From: CAVZOY01 sp963777095
Lineage (GTDB): Bacteria; Actinomycetota; Actinomycetes; Mycobacteriales; Geodermatophilaceae
DNA: 64,000 nucleotides
NCBI GenBank assembly: GCA_963777095.1
Contig: CAVZOY010000002.1
Span: 1-64,000 of the forward strand
Direction of reading: 5' to 3'
This document shows positions 37,412 through 46,904 of this stretch, piece by piece (the first letter of the stretch is position 1; each line of letters starts with the position of its first letter). A program made the position numbers and the translations under genes. A model generated the notes under the pieces. That model worked only from the letters and a program-made list of their open reading frames with translations. It was not told where the DNA came from and ran no database searches.

Positions 37412-38185
37412 GCGCCGCCGACGAGCTGCCGACGCCGGACATCGTGGTCGAGGTCGACGCCGACGCGCTGGCCCGCACGGTCGCGGCCGCGCTGGTCGCC
37501 CGGCTGGCCGCCGCGCAGGCGGTCCACGGCACCGCGTCGGTGGTGCTCACCGGCGGCGGGGTCGGCATCGCCGTCCTGGAACACATGGCGGGCCTCGCCG
37601 AGGAGCCGATCCGCGAGACGGTCGACTGGGAGGACGTCGAGGTCTGGTGGGGGGACGAGCGGTTCGTCCCCGCCGACAGCGACGAGCGCAACGAGAAGGC
37701 GGCCCGTGCCGCGCTGCTCGAGCCGGGTCGGCGTCCCCGAGCACCGGATCCACGCGATGCCGCCGGCCGACGGCGACGTCCGGACGCCGGAGGACGGGGC
37801 CGCCTGGTACGCCGATCAGCTCGCGGCCGCGGCCGGGGACTCCGGTGGCGTTCCGCGGTTCGACGTGCTCCTGCTCGGCATGGGGCCCGAGGGCCACGTC
37901 GCCTCGATCTTCCCCGACTCCCCCGCCGTGCGCGACGAGCGACCGGTCTTCGCCGTCCGCGACTGCCCCAAGCCGCCGCCCACCCGGATCAGCCTCGGCC
38001 TCTCGGCGATCAACACCGCCGAGGAGGTCTGGCTCGTCGTGGCGGGCGAGGGCAAGGCCGCGGCTGTCGCGCAGGCGCTGTCGGGCCCCGACCCGGCAGA
38101 GCTGCCCGCCGCCGGTGTGCACGGGCGCCGGGCCACCCGGTGGCTGCTCGACGCCGCGGCTGCGGGCAAGCTGCCCGGCCGCTAG
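37408..38185 (+). CDS. pgl: 6-phosphogluconolactonase, one frameshift
   Basis: About 258 residues after deleting one extra C near 37726. VVLTGGGVGIAVLEHMAG, DVEVWWGDERFVPADSDERN, VLLLGMGPEGHVASIFPDSP and TRISLGLSAINTAEEVWLVV are the SOL/DevB family blocks; Asp/Glu in GDERF and His in EGHVAS are catalytic-region residues. Hydrolyses the Zwf product. GTG start overlaps opcA. Converges on rbpA with a 1-base gap. Confidence 0.94.
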
Positions 38186-38186
38186 C

Positions 38187-38525
38187 TCAGCTGCGGCGGG
38201 CCCGCAGGCGGGTCAGCGCCTCCTCGAGCAGGGCGTCCCCGTCGGCGTCCGTGCGGCGCTCGCGGACGTAGGCCAGGTGGGTCTTGTACGGCTCGGTGCG
38301 CGGAGCGGGCGGCGGGGACTCCTGGTTCGCGCCGGCCGGCAGGCCGCAGCGCGGGCAATCCCACAGCTCGGGGATCTCGGCGTCGGTGGCGAAGGCGACA
38401 CGCGTCTCGTGCCGGTTCTCGCACCAGAAGGACGTGCGAAGCCGGGGGGCGGCCTCGCCGCGCTCCGCCTCGCCCATCGGACCTGCCCCGACCCGGGTCC
38501 CCCGGATCGCGTTGCCACCCGCCAC
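38187..38525 (-). CDS. rbpA: RNA polymerase-binding protein RbpA
   Basis: 112 residues. NAIRGTRVGAGPMGE is the N-terminal tail, then the zinc-ribbon-like core FWCENRHETRVAFATDAEIP with ELWDCPRCGLPAG, and the sigma-interacting C-terminal TEPYKTHLAYVRERR. RbpA stabilises open complexes of the principal sigma factor and is specific to actinobacteria, a strong taxonomic marker. GTG start. Confidence 0.93.
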   Translation of the reverse strand: MAGGNAIRGTRVGAGPMGEAERGEAAPRLRTSFWCENRHETRVAFATDAEIPELWDCPRCGLPAGANQESPPPAPRTEPYKTHLAYVRERRTDADGDALLEEALTRLRARRS

Positions 38526-38639
38526 GAATGCCCCCAGCTCTGCCGGTGCCCGTGCGACGGGAGCCCGCCGCTGGCGCAGTCTAAGTCAGGGGTGGCCGCG
38601 ATCCGAGCAATTTCGCCGACGACCTGCGGCGCGGCGCTG

Positions 38640-38879
38640 CTAGGAGGCGACCTTGACCAGGATTCCCAGGGTCACGATGCAGACCGTCCAGATGAGCGCG
38701 GTGAACACGGTCAGCCGGTTGAGGTTCTTCTCGACCACCGAGGAGCCCGAGAGGGACGAGGACACGGCCCCGCCGAACATCGAGGACAGACCACCGCCCT
38801 TGCCGCGGTGCAGGAGGATCAGCACCACGAGGATGGCGCTGGTCAGCACCAGCACGATGTTGAGCACGAGCTCGATCAT
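38640..38879 (-). CDS. secG: Preprotein translocase subunit SecG
   Basis: 79 residues, two membrane helices (ELVLNIVLVLTSAILVVLIL and LTVFTALIWTVCIVTLGIL) linked by the Gly-rich HRGKGGGLSSMFGGAVSSS loop typical of SecG. It assists SecYE-driven export. Located downstream of tpiA as in many actinobacteria, here with a lipoprotein gene between. Confidence 0.94.
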   Translation of the reverse strand: MIELVLNIVLVLTSAILVVLILLHRGKGGGLSSMFGGAVSSSLSGSSVVEKNLNRLTVFTALIWTVCIVTLGILVKVAS

Positions 38880-38926
38880 GACCTTCTTCTCCCTGAACGA
38901 TGTCCGCCGACGAGACTAACCGACGC

Positions 38927-40749
38927 TCAGCGGACCCCGGCGGTGGCGAGGTCGTAGCTGCCGTACACCGGCATGACGACGCCGTTGCGCAGCCGCTGGC
39001 CGGCGACCAGCTGGACTCGCTCTCGACGAGCGGCACGTAGGCCTCGGTGCTCCGCGCGAGCTCGGCGACCTTGCGCCAGACGTCCTGCGCGGCGGCGGGA
39101 TCAGTCGCCTTGCGGGCGGCGTTGATCGTCGCGTCGACCTGCTTCGACGTCAGCCGGCGTAGTTGGTGTTCGGCCTTGGCCCGGACGCTCCGGCTGTCGA
39201 CCAACGGCGCCAGGAAGGACGCGGGGGTCGGGAAGTCCGCCGTCCAGCTCGTCAGGATCAGGCCGTAGCCCTTGTCGCGGACGTTGGCGGGCCGGCCGAT
39301 CTCCTGGCCGTAGAAGAGATTCGGGTCGGTGGGCACGACCTCGACCTGGATGCCGACCTCGGCGAGCTGAGCGGCGATCTCCCGGGCGACCATCACGTTG
39401 GGCCCCAGGTCGGCGACGGCCATCGTGGTCGAGAACCCGTCGGGCTGCCCGCACTTCTCGAGCGCCGCCGTCGCCGCGTCCACGTCCGGCCGGGGGTCCG
39501 GCTCGTCGGGGCCCCCGGGCAGCGCCCGCGGCCACAGCTGCGAGGTGCGGACGGCGTTGCCGGCGCCGCCGAGCGCCTGCTGCACCCCACGGCGGTCGAT
39601 GACGGCGGCCACCGCGGTCCGGCAGTCGGCGTTGTCCATCGGGGCCACGTCGGTCGGCATGGCGAGCATGCGCACGGTGCCCGTGGTCACGTCGTCCACC
39701 CGGCCGGCGAGCTCGCCGTCGTCCTCGTCGGCCTCGATCCGCACCGTCGTGGGCCGCTGCACCCCGGTCCCGGTGATGTCGACGTCGGCCGAGCCGGCGA
39801 GCAGCGCCTGGTCGCGCTGGACTCCCGTGAGCTCGGTGCGGACGACGACCTGGTCGGGCAGCGCCCGGCGGACCGGGTCGGTGGCCGGGTCCCAGTGGGG
39901 GTTGCGGTCGAGCACGATCCCGGCCTCCGGGTCGACCGACGTGATCGCGTACGGCCCGGACGAGACCGGGTCCTTCTCGTAGGCGCCCTCGGTGTCGGAC
40001 TTCGTGGGCACCGGGCTGCTGGAGGGCAGCGCGAGGATGTACGGGAACTCGGGCATCGCGCGTCGCAGCGTGAAGACGATGGTCCGGTCGTCCGGCGTCT
40101 GGATCGCCGTGAGGTTCGGGTCGCCCTCCTCACGGTCGTACGGCCCCGGGTACGGGTTCTCGGGGTCGTCGAGCGCGTCGATGATGTGCGTCGGCCCACC
40201 GGTGATGACCTGGGCGTCGAACGATCGGGCGATGCCGTAGCGGACGTCCTTCGACGTGATGGGGTCGCCGGTCTCGAAGAGGACGCCCTCGCGGAGGGTG
40301 AACGTCCAGGTCTTGCCGCCGTCGTCGGTCGTGCCGAGATCGGTGGCCAGGTCGGGCACGAGCTCGCCGGTGGAGCCCGGTTCGGTCGAGTAGGTGACCA
40401 GCGTGCGGGTGTAGAGGCGCATCAGGTTCCACACGCCGGGCGAGTAGGACCGCTGCGGGTCGAGGCTGTCGACCTCGGCGGCGACCACGCGCAGCGTCCC
40501 GCCGTCGGCGTCGGACGGCGCGCGCACGCCGTCGATGCCGGCGTTGGGGCCGTCGCTCATGACCGGGACGTCGGCCCGGCCGTCGGAGCCGCCGAGGCAG
40601 CTGACCGCGAGGACCGCGACGAGCAGGAGGACGGCCGCGGCGACGAGAACCCGGCGCAGGGGCCACGAGCGGACCGCCCGGGCCCACGGCGGGACCCGTT
40701 CGGAGAGCCGATCACGGTTCGTCTGCACGAGCTGCTGTTGCTCCCCCAC
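38927..40749 (-). CDS. Peptide/oligopeptide ABC transporter substrate-binding protein (family 5), frameshift near the 3' end
   Basis: About 607 residues. A 27-residue cytoplasmic start precedes a hydrophobic segment VLVAAAVLLLVAVLAVSC that may end in a lipobox-like Cys. Family-5 motifs: GGTLRVVAAEVDSLDPQRSY, TWTFTLREGVLFETGDPITS and DVRYGIARSFDAQ. Near 39014 the frame changes; adding one G (or removing two bases) restores QLVAGQRLRNGVVMPVYGSY and a stop at 38927. No permease or ATPase gene is nearby, so it is an orphan binding protein. GTG 40749. Solute unknown. Confidence 0.86.
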
Positions 40750-40778
40750 GGTGCGTGACCGCCGGGGAGCAGCAGCTC

Positions 40779-41568
40779 TCAGCTGCTCCCTGCGGCGGCC
40801 CGACAGATCTGGGCGAACTCGTCGGCGTCCAGGCTCGCGCCGCCGACGAGCGCACCGTCGATGTCCGGGCCGGCCAGGATCCCGGCCGTGTTGGCGGCCT
40901 TCACCGACCCGCCGTAGAGGATACGGACTCGCTCGGCGGTCTCCGGGCCGAAGCTCTCGGCGAGCCGTGCCCGGATCGCCGCACAGACCTCTTGCGCATC
41001 CTCCGGCGTGGCGACCTCACCGGTGCCGATCGCCCAGACCGGCTCGTAGGCGATGACGATGCCCGCCACGGTCTCGGCCGGCACGCCCTCGAGCGCGGCG
41101 TCGAGCTGGGCGACCGTGTGCGGCACGTGCCGGCCCTCGCGGCGGACGTCGAGCCCCTCCCCCACGCAGAGGATGGGCACGAGGCCGTGCCGGAGGGCGG
41201 CCTGCACCTTGCCGGCCACGACGCGTGTCGTCCTCGGCGTGCAGCGCCCGGCGCTCGGAGTGGCCGACGACCACGTACTGGCAGGCCAGCGCGGCGAGCA
41301 TGCCGCCGCTGATCTCACCGGTGTAGGCACCGGAGTCCTGGGCGGAGAGGTCCTGGGCCCCGTACCCGATGGTCAGCTTGTCGCCGGTCACCAGGGTCTG
41401 CACGCTGCGCAGCGAGGTGAACGGCGGCAGCACGACGACCTCGGCGGCCTCGAGCTCCTTGTCCTTGAGCGAGAAGGCGACCTTCTGCAGGAGGCCGATG
41501 GCCTCCAGGTGCGTCTGGTTCATCTTCCAGTTGCCGGCGATCAGCGGCCGGCGGGCGGGGGCGGTCAC
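40779..41568 (-). CDS. tpiA: Triosephosphate isomerase, one frameshift
   Basis: About 262 residues after removing one extra base near 41225. PLIAGNWKMNQTHLEAI (Lys of the active site), CQYVVVGHSERRAL (catalytic His), AYEPVWAIGTGEVATPE (catalytic Glu, closing loop) and ILYGGSVKAANTAGIL (phosphate loop) are all present. Glycolytic enzyme, third gene of the gap-pgk-tpiA operon. The frameshift falls in an essential gene and is probably a sequence error. Confidence 0.95.
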
Positions 41569-41578
41569 GAGGTCTCCG

Positions 41579-42772
41579 TCAGTCGGCGAGGATCATGAGG
41601 CCGGGCAGTTCCCGGCCCTCGAGGAACTCCAGCGAGGCTCCGCCGCCGGTGCTGATGTGCCCGTAGGCGGCCTCGTCGAGCCCGAGCTGCCGGACGGCCG
41701 CGGCGGAGTCGCCGCCGCCGACCACCGACAGGCCGTCGACGGCGCCGACGGCCTCGGCCACGCCGCGGGTTCCGGCCTGGAACGGGGCCAGCTCGAACAC
41801 ACCCATCGGGCCGTTCCAGAACACCGTGCGGGCGTTGCCCAGCTCGCGGCCGAACGCCTCGACGGTGCGCGGGCCGACGTCCAGACCCTTCTGGTCGGCG
41901 GGGATCTGCTCGGCGGGGACGACGGTCGTCTCGGCGTCGTCGGTGAGGTCGGCGGCGCAGACGATGTCGACGGGCAGGACGATCCGGTCGCCGGCCTCGT
42001 CGAGCAGCCGGCGGCAGGTGTCGACCTGGTCGGCCTCCAGCAGCGAGCCGCCGACCTCGGCGCCCTGGGCGGCGAGGAAGGTGAAGCACATCCCGCCGCC
42101 GACCAGGAGCCGGTCGACCTTCGGCAGCAGCGCCTCGATGACCGCGAGCTTGTCGCTGACCTTGGAGCCGCCGAGGACGACCACGTAGGGCCGGTCGGGG
42201 TCGGTGGTGAGCCGGTTCAGGACGTCGAGCTCGCGCGCCACCAGCCGGCCGGCGTAGTGCGGCAACCGCTCGGCGACGTCGTACACCGACGCGTGCTTGC
42301 GGTGCACGGCACCGAACGCGTCGTCGACGTAGACGTCGGCCAGTGCGGCGAACCGGTCGGCCAGTTCTCCGCGGGCGTCGTCGTCCTTGCTGGTCTCCGC
42401 CGCCTCGAACCGGACGTTCTCCACCAGCAGCACGTCGCCGTCCCCCAGCGCGCCGGCCCTGGCCTGCGCGTCGGGCCCGGCCACGTCCGCGGCGAGCGGC
42501 ACCTCCGTACCGAGCAGCTCCGAGAGCCGCGCGGCGACCGGCGCGAGGGAGTACTGCGGGTCCGGCTCGCCCTTCGGCCGGCCGAGGTGCGCGGCGACGA
42601 CGATCCGGGCGCCGGCGTCGCGGAGCGCCTGCAGGGTGGGCAGGCTGGCCCGGATCCGGCCGTCGTCGGTGATGGCCCCGGTGGTCTTGTCCAGCGGGAC
42701 GTTCAGGTCGGTGCGCAGGAACACGCGCCGACCCGAGACACCCTCGGCGAGGAGGTCGTCGACGGAGCGCAT
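41579..42772 (-). CDS. pgk: Phosphoglycerate kinase
   Basis: 397 residues, complete. Substrate motif RRVFLRTDLNVPLDKTTG, AHLGRPKGEPDPQYSL, YVDDAFGAVHRKHASVYDV, hinge VVLGGSKVSDKLAVI and nucleotide loops FWNGPMGVFE and VGGGDSAAAVRQLG. It lies between gap and tpiA (10-base gap to tpiA). ATG 42772 follows the gap stop by two bases. Confidence 0.97.
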   Translation of the reverse strand: MRSVDDLLAEGVSGRRVFLRTDLNVPLDKTTGAITDDGRIRASLPTLQALRDAGARIVVAAHLGRPKGEPDPQYSLAPVAARLSELLGTEVPLAADVAGPDAQARAGALGDGDVLLVENVRFEAAETSKDDDARGELADRFAALADVYVDDAFGAVHRKHASVYDVAERLPHYAGRLVARELDVLNRLTTDPDRPYVVVLGGSKVSDKLAVIEALLPKVDRLLVGGGMCFTFLAAQGAEVGGSLLEADQVDTCRRLLDEAGDRIVLPVDIVCAADLTDDAETTVVPAEQIPADQKGLDVGPRTVEAFGRELGNARTVFWNGPMGVFELAPFQAGTRGVAEAVGAVDGLSVVGGGDSAAAVRQLGLDEAAYGHISTGGGASLEFLEGRELPGLMILAD

Positions 42773-42774
42773 CG

Positions 42775-43779
42775 TCAGAGCGAGCGACCCACGAGCGCGG
42801 TCAGGTCGACCAGGCGGTTCGAGTAGCCCCACTCGTTGTCGTACCAGCCGAGCACCTTGACCATCGGGCCGAACACCTTGGTCAGCTTCGCGTCGTAGAT
42901 GCACGACGCCGGGTCGGTGACGATGTCGGACGACACGATCGGCGCGTCGGTGTAGGTGAGGTACGGCGCGAGCGGGCCGGCGGCGGCCTCGCGGTAGGCG
43001 GCGTCGATCTCCTCCGCGCTGGCCTCGCGGGTCAGCTGCACGGTGAGGTCGGTCGCCGAGCCGGTGGGCACCGGCACCCGGAGGGCGTAGCCGTCGAGCT
43101 TGCCCTTGAGCTCCGGCAGCACGAGGCCGATCGCCTTCGCGGCGCCGGTGGACGTCGGCACGATGTTGAGCGCGGCGCCGCGGGCGCGGCGGAGGTCCTT
43201 GTGCGGGCCGTCCTGCAGGTTCTGGTCGGCCGTGTAGGCGTGGATCGTGGTCATCAGACCGCGCTCGATGCCGAACGAGTCCTGGAGGACCTTGGCGAGC
43301 GGGGCGAGGCAGTTCGTGGTGCAGGACGCGTTGCTGATGATCGTCTGCGAGCCGTCGTACAGGTTGTCGTTGACGCCCATGACGACCGTGAGGTCGTCGT
43401 CGGTGGCCGGCGCCGAGATGATGACCTTCTTGGCGCCACCGGCGTCGACGTGCTTGCGGGCGTCGGCGGCCTTGGTGAAGAAGCCGGTCGACTCGATGAC
43501 GACGTCGACGCCCAGGTCACCCCACGGGAGGGCGGCCGGGTCGCGCTCCGACAGCACCTTCATCGTGGTCCCGCCGATCTTGATGCCCTCGCCGGAGGCC
43601 TCGACGTCCTCGGGCAGGCGGCCCAGGATGCTGTCGTACTTCAGCAGGTGGGCCAGGACCTCGTTGCTGGTCAGGTCGTTGACCGCGACGATCTCGATCT
43701 CCTGGTCGCTGGCCGCGGCCGCGCGCCAGAAGTTGCGCCCGATGCGCCCGAATCCGTTGATGCCCACGCGCACGCTCAC
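42775..43779 (-). CDS. gap: Glyceraldehyde-3-phosphate dehydrogenase
   Basis: 334 residues. NAD motif VGINGFGRIGRNFWRAA, catalytic Cys in ISNASCTTNCLAPLAK, and WYDNEWGYSNRLVDLT at the C-terminus. GTG 43779 is chosen because GGAGGACC precedes it at the right distance and VSVRVGINGF is the usual N-terminus. First gene of the glycolytic operon gap-pgk-tpiA. Confidence 0.97.
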   Translation of the reverse strand: MSVRVGINGFGRIGRNFWRAAAASDQEIEIVAVNDLTSNEVLAHLLKYDSILGRLPEDVEASGEGIKIGGTTMKVLSERDPAALPWGDLGVDVVIESTGFFTKAADARKHVDAGGAKKVIISAPATDDDLTVVMGVNDNLYDGSQTIISNASCTTNCLAPLAKVLQDSFGIERGLMTTIHAYTADQNLQDGPHKDLRRARGAALNIVPTSTGAAKAIGLVLPELKGKLDGYALRVPVPTGSATDLTVQLTREASAEEIDAAYREAAAGPLAPYLTYTDAPIVSSDIVTDPASCIYDAKLTKVFGPMVKVLGWYDNEWGYSNRLVDLTALVGRSL

Positions 43780-43930
43780 TGGGGGTCCTCCACTCGTCTG
43801 GGGATCTGTTCCAGGGGCCGCGCTCGACAGTGGGCACGACCACACTCGCCGACGACCCTATCGGTCGCCCGGCGCCGTCGCTCCCGCGCGGTTCCGGCCG
43901 GTGAGGTACTGGAACGGCCCTCGTGCAGGG

Positions 43931-43958
43931 CCCCGCCGCGAGCCCGCGAGCGGTGGGG
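43931..43958. terminator. Hairpin between whiA and gap
   Basis: CCCCGCCGC and GCGGTGGGG pair over nine positions (one G-U) around a 10-base loop; a second perfect stem GGCCCT/AGGGCC (43916-43932) overlaps it. They lie in the 195-base spacer after whiA and before gap, both leftward. Probable terminator of the whiA transcript; no U-tract. Confidence 0.4.
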
Positions 43959-43974
43959 CTGGAGGGTCCTTCGA

Positions 43975-44955
43975 CTACTGGACGAGCATGTCCTCGGTGA
44001 CGACGGACTCGGTGTCCGGGATGCCGAGGTCCTTCGCGCGCTTGTCGGCCATCGCCAGGAGACGCCTTATGCGGCCCGCGACGGCGTCCTTCGTCATCGG
44101 CGGATCGGCCCGCTGGCCGAGCTCCTCCAGCGACGCCTGACCGTGCTCGAGGCGCAGGCGACCGGCGACCAGCAGGTGCTCGGGGGCGTCGTTGCCGAGG
44201 ATCTCCAGCGCGCGCTCGACGCGGGCGCTGGCGGCAACGGCCGCGCGGGCGGACCGGCGCAGGTTCGCGTCGTCGAAGTTGGCCAGCCGGTTGGCGGTCG
44301 CCCGGACCTCGCGGCGCATGCGCCGCTCCTCCCAGGCCATCACGGCGTCGTGCGCGCCCATGCGGGTGAGCAGCGCGCCGATCATGTCGCCGTCCCGGAC
44401 GACGACGCGGTCCGCGCCGCGCACCTCGCGGGCCTTCGCGGCGATGCCGAGCCGGCGGGCGGCGCCGACCAGCGCCATCGCGGCCTCGGGGCCGGGGCAG
44501 GTGACCTCGAGCGACGAGGAGCGGCCGGGCTCGGTCAGCGAGCCGTGGGCGAGGAAGGCCCCGCGCCACGCGGCCTCGGCGTCACCGATGCTGCCGGACA
44601 CGACCGCCGGCGGCAGTCCCCGCACGGGGCGGCCGCGCTGGTCGACCAGGCCGGTCTGCCGGGCCAGGCCCTCGCCGTGCTTGGCGATGCGGACCAGGTA
44701 GCGCACGCCGCGGCGGATGTTGCCGCCGGCCAGCACGCTGACCCCGCTCGTGTAGCCGTAGACCTCGCTGATGTCGCGACGCAGCCGTCGGGCCACCGAG
44801 CCGGTGTCGAGTTCCGCCTCGATGACCACGCGGCCCCCGACGATGTGCAGCCCGCCCGAGAAGCGGAGCAGCGCCGTGACCTCCGCCTTGCGTTCGGAGG
44901 TCTTGCTGCACTCCACCCGGGACAGCTCGTCCTTGACCATGGCGGTCATCGCCAC
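43975..44955 (-). CDS. whiA: Sporulation/cell-division regulator WhiA
   Basis: 326 residues. Starts VAMTAMVKDELSRVECSKTSE; LAGLIDADG-like N-terminal domain (EVTALLRFSGGLHIVGGRVV; AWRGAFLAHGSLTEP) and a C-terminal helix-turn-helix (HGQASLEELGQRADPPMTKD). WhiA controls growth-to-division switching in actinobacteria. GTG 44955 matches the family N-terminus; ATG 44949 is an alternative. It follows yvcK and rapZ as in most Gram-positive genomes. Confidence 0.95.
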   Translation of the reverse strand: MAMTAMVKDELSRVECSKTSERKAEVTALLRFSGGLHIVGGRVVIEAELDTGSVARRLRRDISEVYGYTSGVSVLAGGNIRRGVRYLVRIAKHGEGLARQTGLVDQRGRPVRGLPPAVVSGSIGDAEAAWRGAFLAHGSLTEPGRSSSLEVTCPGPEAAMALVGAARRLGIAAKAREVRGADRVVVRDGDMIGALLTRMGAHDAVMAWEERRMRREVRATANRLANFDDANLRRSARAAVAASARVERALEILGNDAPEHLLVAGRLRLEHGQASLEELGQRADPPMTKDAVAGRIRRLLAMADKRAKDLGIPDTESVVTEDMLVQ

Positions 44956-45020
44956 GCCATCCACCCCCACGCTCCCCCGGGAAACCGAGTCCCCGATCGT
45001 GCTGTTCTGGCCCGAGCGTC

Positions 45021-45983
45021 TCACCGGGCTCCCACCACGGAGGCGAGCGCCTGCGCGAGCCGCGCGGGGTCGTGCCGCGGTGCTCCGTCGAGCGCCACGG
45101 GAGCCAGGACGAGCTCCGCGCCGCACTCGTGCACCGCTGACAGCAGACCATGCCGGTCAACAACCGAGTCCGCATCTGCGATCACGGTGTGCAACGCCAC
45201 ACCGCCTAAGTGTGCTTGCAGAACGGTGAGGTGCTCCTCCGGTGAGAAGCCGTCCGTCTCGCCGGGCTGGGGCTCCAGGTTGAGCACCACGACGACCCTC
45301 GCGTCGGTGGCCTCCAGGGCCTTGCGCAGCCGGGGAACGAGCAGGTGGGGCAGCACCGACGTGTACCAGGACCCCGGTCCCAGCGACACCACGTCGGCGG
45401 TCGCGATGGCGTCGAGCACGGCCGGGCTGACCGGCGGGTCGGCCGGCGAGACGACGATCTCGCGGACCCGTCCGGAGGTGCCGGCGATGGCGACCTGGCC
45501 CCGGATGCGGCGCACGCGCGCGGGGTCGTCGGGGTCGACGCTCTCGACCTGCGCGACGAGGTCGAGCGGCACGTCGGCCATCGGCAGCACCCGGCCGCGG
45601 GCGCCCAACAGCTGGCAGAGGTCGTCGAGGGCGCGCACGGTGTCGCCGCCGTGCATCTCGGCCAGGCCGGTGAGGACGAGGTTGCCGACGGGATGACCGG
45701 CGAGCACACCGGTGCCGCCGAAGCGGTGCTGCAGCAGCTGCGCCATCGCCTGCGTGCGCTCGTTCTCGCTCGCCAGTGCGGCCAGGGCCATGCGGAGGTC
45801 ACCCGGCGGCAGCACGGGCAGCTCGCGGCGGATGCGGCCGCTGGAGCCGCCGTCGTCGGCCACGGTGACCACCGCGGTCAGCTGCGGGGTGATCCGCCGC
45901 CACGCGGCCAGCGACGCGGCCAGCCCGTGGCCGCCGCCGAGCGCGACGACGCGGGGGACGCCGGGAACCGGAGGTGCCAGCAC
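45021..45983 (-). CDS. yvcK: UDP-sugar-binding morphology/carbon regulator YvcK
   Basis: 320 residues. VVALGGGHGLAASLAAWR and VVTVADDGGSSGRIRRELP are the nucleotide-sugar-binding motifs, followed by PPGDLRMALAALA, GHPVGNLVLTGLAEMHGG and LGPGSWYTSVLPHLLVP. The family (GlmR/CuvA) links cell-wall precursor supply to growth. GTG 45983 shares one base with the rapZ stop (TAGTG). Confidence 0.95.
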   Translation of the reverse strand: MLAPPVPGVPRVVALGGGHGLAASLAAWRRITPQLTAVVTVADDGGSSGRIRRELPVLPPGDLRMALAALASENERTQAMAQLLQHRFGGTGVLAGHPVGNLVLTGLAEMHGGDTVRALDDLCQLLGARGRVLPMADVPLDLVAQVESVDPDDPARVRRIRGQVAIAGTSGRVREIVVSPADPPVSPAVLDAIATADVVSLGPGSWYTSVLPHLLVPRLRKALEATDARVVVVLNLEPQPGETDGFSPEEHLTVLQAHLGGVALHTVIADADSVVDRHGLLSAVHECGAELVLAPVALDGAPRHDPARLAQALASVVGAR

Positions 45984-46904
45984 TACTCGCGCCCCAGGTC
46001 GCGGTGCCTCGCCTCGGCGGCGATGCCCAGCTCGCGCAGCCGGCGGGCGAACTCCTCGGCGATCGCGACGCTGCGGTGCTTGCCGCCGGTGCAGCCCACG
46101 GCCAGGGTCAGGTAGCGCTTGCCCTCGCGCCGGTAGCCGGGGATCAGCAGCTTCAGGACCTCGGTGTAGCGGTCGAGGAACTCGCCGGCGTCCTCCCGCC
46201 CGAGCACGTAATCGCGGACGTCGGGGTCGCGGCCGGTGTGCGGACGAAGCTCCGGGATCCAGTGCGGATTGGGCAGGAAGCGGGCGTCGACCACGAGGTC
46301 GGCGTCCAGCGGCAGGCCGTACTTGAACCCGAAGCTCAGCACGGTGGCCTTCAGGGGGGCGGCGTCGCCGTCACGGACGAAAGCGTTCTCCAGGGTGGCG
46401 CGGAGCTGGTGCACGTTGAGGTCGCTGGTGTCGACCCAGAGGTCGGCCTCGCCGGCGATGCCGGTCAGCAGGGCGCGCTCGGCCGCGATGCCGTCGCTGA
46501 GCCGGCCGGATCCCTGCAGCGGGTGCTCGCGGCGGTTGGACTCGTAGCGGCGCACCAGGACGTCGTCCCGGGCGTGCACGTAGATCAGGCGGGGCCGGTG
46601 GCCGGCCTCGGCGAGGGCCCGGAGCGCCTCCTGGAGGTCGCTGGAGAAGGCCCGGCTGCGGACGTCGACGGCGGCAGCGAAGCGGCGCAGGTCACCGCGC
46701 GCGCCGAGCTCGACCATCGGCAGCAGCAGCGCGGGCGGGAGGTTGTCGACGACGAAGAAGCCGAGGTCCTCGAGCACCCGGCCGACGCTGAGCTTGCCGG
46801 CGCCGGACAGCCCGGTGATGACGACGACGTCGAGCGGCTGGATCTCGGTGGACGCCGGGATCGAGCGGGGGCGGGGTCTCGCCGGTGGCGTTCAGGTCGC
46901 TCAC
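45983..46904 (-). CDS. rapZ: RNase adapter RapZ-like P-loop protein, one frameshift
   Basis: About 306 residues once one extra G near 46858 is removed. Begins VSDLNATGETPPPLDP, then VVVITGLSGAGKLSVGR (P-loop) and EDLGFFVVDNLPPALLLPM; C-terminal blocks LSFGFKYGLPLDADLVVDARFL are split by family pattern, followed by CTGGKHRSVAIAEE. RapZ/YvcJ binds nucleotides and, in other bacteria, governs GlmS or competence functions. GTG 46904 overlaps the uvrC stop (GTGA). Confidence 0.92.

Noticed and set aside
38526..38639. tRNA gene next to secG, as found in some actinobacteria
   Set aside because: No cloverleaf, T-loop GTTCGA-type sequence or CCA context could be built.
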